From Halicephalobus mephisto (taxonomy: Eukaryota > Nematoda > Chromadorea > Rhabditida > Panagrolaimidae), in NCBI GenBank assembly GCA_009193035.1, contig SWDT01000154.1, forward strand, positions 186,001 through 250,000: a stretch of DNA of 64,000 nucleotides, read 5' to 3'. Within the stretch, counting starts at the first letter, position 1; every line of letters starts with the position of its first letter. The notes under the pieces are model-generated. The model was not told where the DNA came from and ran no database searches. It worked only from the letters and a program-made list of their open reading frames with translations. The position numbers were made by a program, and so were the translations under genes. This document shows positions 47,351-59,695 of this stretch, one piece after another.

Positions 47351-47356
47351 GCAGGT
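47351..47356 (-). promoter_or_regulatory. Degenerate E-box TACCTG upstream of the 47.3 kb receptor
   Basis: Minus-strand context ACTTTACCTGCCCTTTTGG, 54 bp before the ATG, at the same distance as the CACCTG of its homologue at 5.2 kb. One base differs from the E-box core. Confidence 0.3.
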
Positions 47357-47379
47357 AAAGTATACCCAATACTAGAACC

Positions 47380-48300
47380 TACTGAACTGTAACAGTTTTC
47401 GAAAACTGGCATTTCTCATTGGATATGTTAAAGTTAATTAAATTTGTTAAGTTAAAAGCAAACATCGTTGAATCGGGAGAGTAGGCAGTATTTTCTACCG
47501 AGTTTTGTTACAGCTGGTAATTATGACCATAAATCTACAGGTGGAAATTTTTTATACATAATGTAGCATTCTTAGTACGTCATTAAATAATAAAAATTAA
47601 ATTTTAAATTTCTCTTATGAAATTCGGAGAAAAAGTGATTTAAAAATAGAATTAACTCCATCAATGCCCTTAGGGCAAGATCGGTAGCAATGGAGATTAA
47701 TGTTTTTCTTCATGGAATTTAGGAAATGAGTAACTTTATGTTCTTAGAAATGATAATTCTGTTTTATTTGAAAAGTATTTTTTGAATGTTATATATTCCA
47801 AGTAAATTGTGAAAGTCGTTTTCGTTTAAAATGTGGTATTAATCTTGAACATAGGCGAAAAAATATAAATGTTAATCTTTTTTTGGGCGTTAAAGTACAA
47901 AATTTTTACTTTTTCAAATCCAAAGATAGACAAAAGGAAACAGATAATTTTTTTATTTCATATGTTATTATGAATGAAAATTAGGTCCCCTAAATTGGAA
48001 TAATGTGAGATTTTTTACAGTGGAAATTTGATATTAAATCTTTTCTAAAAACTAATTTATCTTTTATAATTGTTCTTCTTCGTCATTACGCGATACAAAT
48101 TTTAAATATTTGTCGTGCATTGTAGAAATTAACTCTTCTGCCTGTGATGCAACATTCATGTTCTAATTTCTATAACATTAATTTAAAAATTAAAAAAAGA
48201 AAAACATTAAAACGAGTTTATAACTGGTGTATAGTGCTTTAAAAGTCATTTTAGGTAAGTTTCCAGTTTTTAATAGTTTTATATAAAGTTTGATATATTC
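47380..48300. other. AT-rich intergenic stretch
   Basis: No gene, RNA or firm repeat recognised. Confidence 0.35.
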
Positions 48301-48304
48301 TTAA

Positions 48305-48610
48305 AATCCAGAGTTAGTCTTCAGAATCCAGGATTTCGATTTCAGATTCAGAATCTATGGGTTTTATTACATCAGTATGAGTACTTTTTGTTTTGTTCTA
48401 ACTGTAGAATTAGGATATAAACATTTGTGATACAAATCTCTGATATATAAATGTTATATGATCCAGAATCCTAGATTCTGAAGGTTAACTTCTGACTTTG
48501 ATTTCAGATTCAGAATCTATGGGTTTTATTACATCACTATGAGTACTTTTTTGGTTCTGATTCTGGAATTAAAATATAAATATTTGAGACAGAAATATCA
48601 CATAGCCCTC
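48305..48610 (-). repeat. AGTCTTCAGAATCC-type repeat, two units of about 180 bp
   Basis: Two units containing TTTCAGATTCAGAATCTATG and ATTACATCA-TATGAGTACT. Orientation is opposite to the three-unit copy at 57.4-57.85 kb. Confidence 0.7.
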
Positions 48611-48795
48611 CTACTGTATCTGCGGACATATCTTTAGCTATAAAATTGTTCTAGAAAATCGTTCCTAAATTGGTTTTCTGTGTACTTATTATCCCAACGG
48701 AAATCTCCATTTTTCTTTTTAGTCAAATTGTAATTTTCTAATCATCTTAAATCTTCGTTATTGTGCAAAATAACTTTTTAGAATTAATTTTAAAA

Positions 48796-50193
48796 ATGCT
48801 CGATATTTTAACTTTTTTCTTATTGTCTTGTAATTTAATTTTAAACTCCATCAGTTTGTTATTTGGCATCATTGGATTATCGAAAGCTTATATAACAGCC
48901 GTTCCTAACATCAACATGAGAATATGTACAGTAGGATGGCTCTTTGGGTTACTGTCAATGGCGACTGGAATGGCTTCATATGCAGGTTATTGTTTGATTG
49001 AGCAAAAATTGAACTTCAACAACACCTGGGATCTGAGAAGTTTCCAGAGGTCGTTGTTACTGTACGGAGCGTTTTTATTAAGGTTTTCAACTTTGGCAAT
49101 CGTCATCGAGAGAGGAATAGCCACGTACATGTTGAAATCGTATGAAGAAAAGAAATTTGGAATTATTCCTGGGTTTTTGATCCTCTACTTGGTAAGTACG
49201 GTATTTGTGGCATTGGGGACACTTTGCCAAATAGTAGGAAGTTTGAAAACTTTGATAATTTATTTGAATAAATATGCGTAAATCATGTCAAACAGAACTG
49301 ATAAAATTTCGCAAATACCGTAATATCAAACACATCATGCCAGTTGGCGGGAAGTTTGAAATTTTTTATTTTTAGAAGATTTTACAAATGTTAATTGATA
49401 GTTGACTTACTTTAAGCAACATATACAGTACCATTGAGAACATAGTTTCAAGGATTTTCGTAATTTTTTAACTTTCCAGATGACGTTTCCTGCTCTCCAA
49501 CTGGCGACTTACTACTACTTTGACCTTACTGGTACGAAACTTACAGCAATGGTCTTGATTTTGGACATTTTCGCATTTACTGTAGGTTTTTAATTTTTGT
49601 AAAAATCATCAAATTTTATTTTAGATTTGTCTCCTTGTTCGTAGTTGGAACAGGAAGTTGTTAACGACGAGGCTTTCTTCGGACATGACTTTGTCCGAAC
49701 GATATCAAGTAACGTACTGTAATTTAACTTTTTTAAGACGACAATTTTAAGATTAACGAAAATGTGAGGTTTTTGCAAATTTTATTTCCGTCTGCACTTT
49801 CGAACTACGTTTACTGTACCTTCCTGGCAGCAATGCACATTGCGGTTTTGCTTGGTCTGCAGATTTCTACAGACAGGAGAATGGTGATAACACACTTTGT
49901 ACGTATACTGTAGAATTAGGGATATTTTAAACCCAAGTGGATTTCAGGGCTACAGTATACTTGTCGCATTGAGTTTGTTTTTCCCGGTTTTCAGAGAAGG
50001 ACCCATGTCGAAATACCGTAAAATAAACTGCTTTCGATCTTCTGAAGACACATTTCTCCAGAAGGTACATCCAAACAGAAAAGTCGTCGAAAAGCCAAAC
50101 GGAGAAGTCTACTTTGAAAACTACAAAAAGGCTTGGGAGCCGATGAAGAAGGCAAAAATCCACATTGTTTCTTTTAAAGTCGAAAATATATAA
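48796..50193 (+). CDS. Serpentine receptor class epsilon (Sre)
   Basis: Exons 48796-49191, 49480-49581, 49625-49708, 49752-49898 and 49948-50193, every join in phase 0 (324 residues). Nematode chemosensory seven-TM receptor. The class is recognised from FLLRFSTLAIVIERGIATYM followed by a YEEKKFGI loop (the ER-AT-YE pattern). SERYQINENVRFLQI follows between TM5 and TM6, with a C-terminal NGEVYFENYKKAWEPM tail. Start 48796 (ATG) was chosen because TM1 follows directly. Splice sites are canonical. No E-box like that of the Srh/Sri genes was found upstream. It reads in the same direction as the P-glycoprotein gene 1.3 kb downstream. Confidence 0.82.
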
Positions 50194-51447
50194 AACAAAT
50201 TATTATTAAATATTTCGGTACGTATGTTGAAACATCAAATTACCGCCTAAGGGTCATTAATGTCTGTGTTCAAAAAAACTGAATTAAATTCATTAATTTT
50301 TTTACATTGGATTTAGGAAAATTAAAACTGTAAATTAAAATAAAAAATTTAATTAAAGTCACAGTATACCGTAATATGATGGAGATATTTCTGAATAACA
50401 AAAGAATCTAAAATTGATTTTAAAAAAGTGTAAATTTTTAATATTGTAATTTTTTGTGGAAAATTTTAATAATGTCTTTATTATTTTCTAATTTTTTTAA
50501 TTTTATAATTTTATATTTTTAATATTTTTTTATATTTTTTCTAATTTTTATATTTTTTATATTTTTCCTAATTTTGGTATTTAATGATTCGTATTTTTAA
50601 CGTTGACGATCAGAATTGGAAATTCGAATTTAGACTTTGCTTAAAAAACTTCAAATTTTTTCTATCTCAAAACGTGCATTATTTTATTTGAATTGATGGA
50701 ACTTGATCTATGAATTTCTTGAAGTAACAAAATTTATATTTTGTTTTAACATGAGATTTCGAATTTCAACTTTGATGATTAACTTTGACTTTCGATTTTA
50801 ACTTTTAACTTAAATTTTAAATTTTAACTTTTAACTTAAATTTTTAACTTTGACTTTTAAATTTGATGATTAACTTTGACTTTCGATTTTAACTTTTAAC
50901 TTAAATTTTTAATTTTAACTTTTAATTTTGATGATTAACTTTGACTTTTAATTTTGATGATTAACTTTGACTTTTGATTTTAACTTTTAACTTAAATTTT
51001 TAACTTTGAGTTTGAACTTAAATTTTAAATTTTAACTTTTAATTTTGATTTTTAACTTAAATTTTTAATTTTGATAATACGAAATAAAGAACACTGTTGA
51101 ATTTCATAAATTTTAATTTTTTTTAAATCCATGTTTACTGTAATTCTTTGAAGGCATATCAGCAATCTCTATGATATTCACTATTTTAAAAATTTATAAA
51201 TTATTTTTTTTTTATTTTCCCCAGAAATGTTGCGGAACTGTTTATTTAATGTAAAACTATTTCCGATCGAAGAGAACAAAAGTTAATCTGTCATTTATTC
51301 CCAAATGTATAAGTTAGAAATCATAAAAATAAATGTTAATCTGGCAGATCAAAGTGATTTTTGTTTTGACTATTTGACATTGTAATCACATGCATATTTC
51401 CGTGTTTGCAACGGTTTTTTGAATTTGCTGTTTTTTGTCATTCGAAA
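50194..51447. other. Intergenic region with AACTTTGACTTTTAATTTTGA repeats
   Basis: 50755-51075 is a degenerate array of TTTTAACTTAAATTTT and GATGATTAACTTTGACTTT words. The last 200 bp before the P-glycoprotein start are more complex and likely hold its promoter. Confidence 0.55.
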
Positions 51448-54400
51448 ATGAAAAAAATTTCGAAAATTAAGAAAATTTGGACCATGGGATTCCAGAAGGA
51501 AAAAATAAATGAAGATCCCCCTACTGCTAGTTTCAGAGATATGGTAAAATTTCGACTTTCATATCATGGTTAATTTTGATTTCAGTTTCGTTATGCCACT
51601 TTCTGGGATTACGTCATCTTAGGATTCGCGATTTTCTGCAGTCTTTGTGCAGGAGTCTGTTTCCCACTGGTCTGCGTCATCATGCAGAAGGTCCATGCCA
51701 GCATCATCCAGGCCCAGACTGCCTTCGACGCCGGGAAAGGAAGCGAAATGATCGATTCCTTAGTCGAAACCGTCATTGAACAATGCATTTATGTTGCGAT
51801 AAATGGGATCATTATGTTTATCTTTGGATACATTTCGGTAGGTCCTTGTAGATTACGGTAAAGCATGTTGCGTGCAATAATAGAATTAAATTTTGCATTT
51901 TTTACATTTTATTTTTATTTCGCACGAAATCAGAGATTACAGTACAAACAAAAAATTTATTAATTATAGTTGTCTCCTTTGATCCATTTTTCCAGTTGGT
52001 AATAATAGAACTAAAACGGTTGAAATTTAACGTCATTCCAAAAAATATTCCAAATATCAAGTAAAAAATTCAAATTTCCCGCCATTTGGCAAATTGTTTC
52101 CAATGCCGCAATGCCCTAAAAAATTAATAAAAATACTTTTTTATTTTAATTTTTTTGTTTTTGGATGCAATTTTGACTTTTTAAATTTCCCGATTTCCAG
52201 ATGCTGAGCTTTTACATCCTCTGCGAACGCCAAATGGACAAGATGAGGAAGGAATTCTTCCTCAAAGTGCTCAATCAAGACATGGAGTGGTTCGACAACA
52301 CAGATCCCGGAACGTTGATTCAGAACATGGCCAGCGGTTTCGAAAGGATCAGAGACGGAATGAGCGACAAAATTGGACTTTTGATTCTAGCAACTAGCAG
52401 TTTAGCAATTGGGACCATCTATGCCTTTTATATTCAGTAAGTAATTTTTTAATTTTTACAAAAATTATATATTTTTTAATTTTTACAAAACTTTTTTTGA
52501 TTTTTACAAAAATTATATATTTTTCAATTTTTTTAATGACTTTAATTTTTTCAAGAATTTTTTGATTTTTACAAAAATTATTTTTTTTAAAATTTTTTTA
52601 ATAACTTTAATTTTTACAAAAATTCTTTAATTTTTAATTTTTTTTAGAATTTTTGTAAGAATTATTGAATTTTTTTAGTTGGAAATTGGCCTTGGTTCTT
52701 GTGGCCGTGACTCCGGTGATTGTTTTGTCTTTGTTTCTTTCTATCAGGACCATCATTACCGCAGGCAAAAATCAGCAAAAACAGTACAGTGCTGCTGGAG
52801 CCATTGCTTACGAGGTGATTTCGGCGATCAAGACCGTAATCGCATTCAACGGGCAATATTTCGAAATCGAGAGGTAAATGATAATTTTCGAATTTTTAAA
52901 CAGTAATTTCCATTTTTTAAACAAGTTTTTAATTTTTGTTTTAGAATTACAGTAATTTGAATATGAAAAATATACTGTAGTTTCGTAATCCTGATGTCAT
53001 TTTAGATATCGGAAATGTTTGGAAATTGCGAAAAAAATCGGAATCAAAAAAGGAATCGCAACCGGTTTCTACACTGGCCTCTACATTACTGTTCTTTACT
53101 CTTCTGTCGGATTAGCCTTCTGGTACGGTACTCGATTAGCGATTGCAGGGGATATCCAGCCGGGAGTAGTTTTGGCAGTTTTTCAAGCAGTGATCTACGG
53201 AGCTCTCCAAATCGGCCAAGCTCTGCCGAGTCTTGGCGCCATAACCAACGCCAAAATCGCTGCAGGACAAATTCTGGACATCATCGACAAAGTACTGTAA
53301 AATAAAAAAATCAAAAAAAATTAAATTTCAGAAACCAAAAATGCTTCCATCAAAGACCCGATTGCGACTCACTTCTTTGACCGGTCAAGTGATGTTTGAA
53401 AACGTTCATTTTTCTTACCCTACCCGACCTACAGTACCCGTACTTGAAGGAATAAGTCTTACAGTGAGTCCAGGGGAGAAAATAGCTCTTGTCGGGTACT
53501 CCGGCTCGGGGAAATCCACAGTGCTGAATCTCTTGATGAAGTTCTATAAGCCGAGTCAAGGCCAGATAAAAGTAGACGACTACGACATTGAAAGTCTCGA
53601 CACGAACTGGTTACGGTCATCCATAGGCTATGTCTCTCAAGACCCGGTGATTTTCTCAGCTACTGTAGAGCGGAATCTCCGGATGGGGAACGAACTGGCT
53701 TCAGAAGAAGAAATCATCAAGGCTTGTAAACTTGCTAACGCTCATTACTTCATCGAAAAACTCCCAAACGGATACGATACCGTAATCGGCGAAGGGGGCG
53801 TAGGTCTTTCCGGGGGTCAGAAACAGCGAATTTCAATCGCCAGAGCAATAGTCAAAGATCCGAAGATTTTGCTTCTAGATGAAGCTACTTCGGCTCTGGA
53901 TTCTGAATCAGAAGCCTTGGTGCAAGAAGCTTTAAACAACTGCAGCTCGGGAAGAACGATGATAACTGTCGCTCACAGACTTTCCACAATATGGAACGCT
54001 GACAGAATTTTGGTTTTCCATGCGGGACAGATTGTGGAACAAGGGACTCATGAAGAACTGATGAGGTTGAACAAAAATTATCATCAACTTGTTCTTGCTC
54101 AAAAATTGAACCAGAACGAAGAATCTCAAGAAGAAAAAAACGAAGAAAATTCCGATGAGGACGATCTCAAACGGGCCAATCTGAGATTTAGCAGATCGTT
54201 AAGTAACGTCAAAAGAACAGACCCCACTGCTGACATGGAAGACAAGACGGAAGAACTGGAGAAAGAAGGGGCCCAGAGAGCAAATTTGTCGCAGATCTTC
54301 AGATACTGTAGACCAGAGATGAAATTAATTATTTCAGGAATTGTCATGTCTTTTGTTAGAGGACTTCAATGGCCGTTGTTTGCGATACTTGTGGGACAAA

Positions 54401-56823
54401 TCCTATTGGTGAGTTCAAAACTATAAAAAGTGAGAAAAGTCAGATATATCTCCTCAATTGACGGACTAATTCCGAAATTTCTTTCCATAGTTATATTCTC
54501 CTCGATATGAGCTTTGATTTGAGTGGTTATTCGATATATCAATCTTACAATATAACTAAGTTATAATAATTATTTGTTTTTGACGCGAGAAGTTGAGTCT
54601 CGGCACGAAAATCGTTTTTTATATTACTTATTTTTTATTTTAAATTTCAGCTGCTTTCGTATGAAGATCCCGTTCTAGCAGCCGCTGCGAGCAACAGGAC
54701 ATCCCTCTCCTTCATCGTCGTGGGGGTTTTCGGCGGATTAGCGACTCTCATCTCCGGGAGTCTACTCGGAGCCAGCGGGGAAAAAATGGCTGCTAGATTG
54801 AGATTGGCTGTGTTTAGGAATATTCTCCGACAAGATGGTTATTATTTCGATCAAGCAAAGCACTCCGTCGAGAAGTTAACCACTCGTCTTGGAACTGACG
54901 CGCACAACGTCCAAGCAGTGAGTTTTGCACAAAATTTCGAAATTCCATATATCGAAATTTGCTGTTGATATATTGGAATCTTTCCAGGCCGTGGATCAAC
55001 GACTTTCTGAAGTCCTCCAAGGAGTGACATCACTCGTAACCGGAGTCGCATATGCTTTTTACATTTCGCCGACAGTGGCTCCGATCTGCTTGCTCTCAAA
55101 CATTGTTCTGGCGCTGTTCCAAATTGGGATCGGTGGATATTTAAAGAAACGAGGCCAAAGTGACAGCAAACTAGCAGAACCAGCTTCCCAGATTGCCGGG
55201 GAGTCCATCGCGAATGCGAAAACCGTTCAATCACTCGTTCAACAACTAACAGTCTTTAAAGCATTTTGTGAAGCTTCTGCTGAGCCTTACAAAAGAGCCA
55301 TCTTGAGGGGCTTCTTCCAAAGTTTGATCTTCGCTATAGCCATCTCCTTCACATGTTTCAATTTCGCACTGACTTATTACACAGGGATTCTGATGATTCA
55401 AGCCGGATACACGACTCCATACCTGCTCTTTCAGTAAGATGCTTTAAAACTTCATATATTTATAAACCTTTTACCAGCATAGGAGCAAAATTTACATATG
55501 AAATTCCAGTAGAAAAAATTATATATAAATTACATTTTTCGAATAGAATTCATATATGAATTTTTATTTTTACTAAATTTCCATATATGAATTTTTATTT
55601 TTACTAAATTTCCATATATGAATTTTGCTCTTACGATGACAATTAACCCTAATTTATTATTAGAATACAACTTTTTTAACAAATTTGTTTAATTACGATT
55701 TATGAATCGGAACCATTTTCAGGGTCATCGAATCCCTCCACATGGGAGCCATTCTTATTATTGCCGCTGCGAATTACTTCCCTGAGTACCTAAAAGCCAG
55801 ATTATCTGGTGGATTGATGTTCACGATGATGAACCAAGAACCAAAGATAGATTCTCTTTCCGAAGGAGGCATCCGGCACGACATCCATGGAACCATAAAG
55901 TTAGAAAAACTCAAGTTCTGTTATCCTAATGCAAAACGCCATTTCGCTCTGAACGGCTTCAACCTGACTGCATACAGAGGACAAACAGTCGCCATCGTCG
56001 GGTCTTCAGGAAGTGGGAAGTCAACCGCTGTTCAGTTAATTGAAAGGTACTATGAGCCGTTTTCTGGATCCATCGTGAGTTTTTTATATGTTACAATTTA
56101 ATTTTATTAATATATTATTACCGGTTATTCATATATGAAACTATACTTTTAAGACATAATAATTTAGTTTCATATATGAAATCAGATTTTTGGAAGATCT
56201 AAACTTAGTTCCATATATGGAAAGTCGATAAAAATGATTATACATTGAGTTTATATATCAATTTCTTTGCTTTTTAGTTAATAGACAATATCGATATATC
56301 CACCATGAATCTCCAACATCTTCGAAGTCAAATCGCTCTAGTAGGACAAGATCCCTTCTTGTTCAACCTCTCCATCAGAGAAAACATTACCTACGCCCTT
56401 CCAGGTGCCACTCAGGACGACGTCGAAGCAGCCGCCAAATTTGCAAACATCCACAACTTCGTCAAATCCCTCCCGGAGGAGTACGACACCAGGATCGGGT
56501 CCAAAGGGACGCAACTGTCTGGAGGACAAAAACAGAGATTAGCCATAGCTAGGGCCGTGATCCGTCAGCCGAAGATCTTGCTTCTGGATGAGGCGACTTC
56601 GGCGTTGGATTCTGAAAACGAACAATTGGTCCAAGAAGCTCTGGACAGATTCAGAGTCGGAAGAACTTGCATCACCATCGCCCACAGGCTATCTACAGTA
56701 CAGTCCGCTGATTGCATAATCGTCATGAAAGACGGGAAACTAGTAGAATCCGGATCTCATCAGTCACTACTTTTAGACGATGGCTTTTATGCTTCTTTTG
56801 TGAAAAAACAATCTTTAACCTAA
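51448..56823 (+). CDS. pgp: P-glycoprotein (ABCB-type full ABC transporter)
   Basis: Ten in-phase exons: 51448-51543, 51586-51837, 52201-52436, 52679-52873, 53006-53291, 53332-54408, 54651-54917, 54988-55433, 55723-56074, 56278-56823 (1250 residues). ATP-driven efflux pump of hydrophobic compounds in the plasma membrane. TMD1 is about 40-350. NBD1 is about 375-600 with Walker [11 protein letters not shown]-loop [13 protein letters not shown], Walker [13 protein letters not shown] and switch AHRLST. An acidic linker follows (about 620-680). TMD2 is about 690-960. NBD2 has [34 protein letters not shown] and AHRLST. All catalytic motifs are intact in both halves. Introns carry AT repeats (52440-52680; 55440-55640 with CATATATGAATTT words). 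The C. elegans pgp family is large, so the member cannot be named. Confidence 0.95.
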
Positions 56824-57400
56824 ATAATTCAGCAAATAATAGAAATTTTCTAAAGATTTTAAAAATAAAAACTTTCAAAAAGTTAAAAAAGTTAAAAAAA
56901 ACAAAAAAATTAAAATTAAAAAAAAATTTTTAATAAAACTTTTTAAATAATTTTAAAAAATAAAAATTCGTTTCGAGACTTTTGTAACTTGTTTTACTAA
57001 TGGAACAGAACGCCAAATATGCACATTTATGTTTGAAATTTTTTAAAAATGATTTTTTATTTTTTAAATTTAAATAATCTCCGACAGTTTCTTCGGTTGT
57101 ACGTGACAAAAATAAAACCGCATTTTTGCAATGTTAGAAAAATACACTAAGTGATCGGATTATCGCTTTTGGTGAATAACTAATCAGCAACCGAGGGTTC
57201 AGTCACAAGGGGTTCAGTAGTTCATTTTTGCAGAGTTACGTGGGCAATTCAAATTCATTTTTTGTGCTTACGGCGGAATCAATGGAAAATAAAAATTTAT
57301 AATTTTATCAGGACGATAAAAATGACAAGTTTATGAAAATTTTATAAAACTTTTTTGTTGAAATTTTAATGAAAATTAAGTTATGCCACTTTTCTGTCTT
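56824..57400. other. 3' flank of P-glycoprotein
   Basis: A/T-rich with poly-A runs; no gene recognised. Confidence 0.35.
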
Positions 57401-57404
57401 AAAT

Positions 57405-57850
57405 ATTTATATTTTAATTCCAGAATCAGAACCAAAAAAGTACTCATACTGATGTAATAAAACCCATAGATTCTGAATGTGAAATCAAAGTCAGAAGTTA
57501 ACCTTCAGAATCTAGGATTCTGGATTATATGACATTTATATATCAGAGATTTGTATCACAAATGTTTATATCCTAATTCTAGAGTTAGAACAAAACGAAA
57601 AGTACTCATAGTAATGTAATAAAACCTATAAATTCTGAATGTGAAATTAAAGTCAGAAGTTAACCTTCAGAATCTAGGATTCTGGATCATATAACATTTA
57701 TATATCAGAGATTTGTATCACAAATGTTTATATCCTAATTCTAGAGTTAGAACAAAACGAAAACTGCTCATACTGATGTAATAAAACTTATAGATTCTGA
57801 ATTTGAAATCGAAATCCAGGATTCTGAAGACTAACTCTGGATTTTAAGAA
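57405..57850 (+). repeat. AGTCTTCAGAATCC-type repeat, three units of about 180 bp
   Basis: Three near-identical units with AGTACTCATA-TAATGTAATA, GAAGTTAACCTTCAGAATCT and ATATATCAGAGATTTGTATC. Inverted relative to 48.3-48.6 kb, so the pair brackets the sre and pgp genes. Confidence 0.75.
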
Positions 57851-57859
57851 TATATAAAC

Positions 57860-58080
57860 TTAGTGTGTATATTTTGAATACAATGTATTTGATATATCAT
57901 AATCATCCTAATATATCCATACATTAAATATAATATATCACTATTAAGTTAAAGTATAAATACTTTAAATATAATATATCCATACATTAAATATAATCAA
58001 TATCATACTTGATAATTGGTATATCGAACATAGTGTATTTAATAAATAAAAATCATTTTAATGTATTTATATATTGTACA
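57860..58080. repeat. TATATC/ATACATT repeat, copy
   Basis: AATATATCCATACATTAAAT words in near-tandem order; same family as 1850-2000 and 60040-60540. Confidence 0.55.
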
Positions 58081-58785
58081 CCACGTACCCATTTTTTGTG
58101 TGTAAATGGACCCGATTATGGTACTTGTCTTTCTTTATCTCTAAAATCTAAGACCCTCCCTCATTTATTCCGAATAGTTTCGAAGAAACATTTTTATTTT
58201 TTTAATCACTTTTCCAATCTGGATGGACTTAGTTTAGAAATTGCAATAAATTTTTAAGTCTACAATTTCAACGTTTATGATTGCAATACTATCCGACTTA
58301 GTAAAAAAACATGTTTTGATGATAAACGATCAAACAACAGCGAAATCCAGTCGGAAATTCTTGAAGCAAAACTTATTTGATTGATTTTTGGATTTACAAA
58401 ATCATCTGATTTCTTGATTCTCTGTCATAGTGTTTTTTGTTTTTGGATTTAAATTTTGGAAGAAATTTTTGTTCTAGAACAAAAACAAATCTCTTTAAAC
58501 TAGTAAAAGTAAATTTCGAAATAGTTTTTAAACAATTTTAGTTTATAAATTTTCAAAGTTACAGTACATTCGGAAGATGTTAGTATAATTTAAAAAGTCT
58601 TTGATGATTAAAGAATCACGTTACAGTAGCCATTTTTGAAAATGATGAACTTCTTTGATCTCGAGATGATCAGTATTTTTTGAAATATTTTTTTATTTAT
58701 AATTCAGAATATTTCAAAGAAGTGCGAAAATATCCAATGATTTTTGATATTGTGGAAATCTGAGATAAAAGTGGGACTAAATTTT

Positions 58786-58990
58786 GCCACTTAATGCAAG
58801 AATAAAAACAGAAAGTATATTAATAATCTGTATTCTAATAATAAAACAGATAAAAATTATTATAAAACTCCCACAGAAGACAACCGAATGTCTTCCTCAT
58901 ATCCTACAGTATCCCACACTTCCTGATATTCAGGTTATTACTTCTGGTTCTTTTTCTATTCTATTTTCTGTTTCAACAATACCTTTGACA
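58786..58990 (+). repeat. Dispersed repeat with CCTACAGTATCCCAC-CTTCC core
   Basis: Shares AACAGAAAGTATATTAATAA and the core followed by TGATATTCAG with copies at 1-215, 59058-59260 and 61728-61890. Confidence 0.65.
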
Positions 58991-59057
58991 GCTCAAATGC
59001 AGATCAAAGATAGTGTTCATTTTCAATCAATATTTTCATTAAAACTCTTTTTTGAGA

Positions 59058-59260
59058 TAATGGCTGTTAAGATAGAAAACAGAAGTAGAATAATCTGTAG
59101 TAGAACAACAAGAATACGATTTACATATTTCCTGTCCCATAATACAACCAAGTATTTCACTTATGCCCTACAGTACCCCACGCTTCCTGATATTTAGGCT
59201 CTCACTTTTGGTTTTTTCCAACTTTACTTTTTTGTCCTGACAGTAAAGTCACGATATTTA
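59058..59260 (+). repeat. Dispersed repeat with CCTACAGTATCCCAC-CTTCC core
   Basis: Starts ATGGCTGTTAAGATAGAAAA and carries CCTACAGTACCCCACGCTTC; direct neighbour of the copy at 58.8 kb. Confidence 0.65.
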
Positions 59261-59695
59261 TGAAAAATCACGTTTTTGTTTATCCTTAGTAATCTGAACC
59301 TTGTGTTTCGGTCAAACATCCATCTTCCAGCTGCAAAAGAAATATTTCGAAATAAACAATTGTTCCAAAATCCTTAATCACTTTTCGCTTTTAATCTTCG
59401 ATCAATTTTAATCCAACTAAATTAGATATAACACCTGACAAGGACGTCTTTGTTTGGAACCAATCACACGTGGGTCAAGTTCCGGACCTGAAATAGCCCC
59501 CGCAGCTGTTGGATTGTTTTGTTTTCGATAGTTTCTGGCCAACTGCCAAGGGGGCGGTGATCCGAGAACCGATAAGTGGAAAAGCCGGGTTTTACGGATG
59601 CAGGTGGCTTACATCTGTCGGGGAACTGAATTTTTCAAAAATATAAAATCTTACTTTTCAGAACTTTCGGAAAGCTACGTTTCAAAAAAGACAAA

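Noticed and set aside
58784..59197. 137-codon plus-strand frame
   Set aside because: It is composed of two copies of the dispersed CCTACAGTATCCCAC repeat read in frame by chance.
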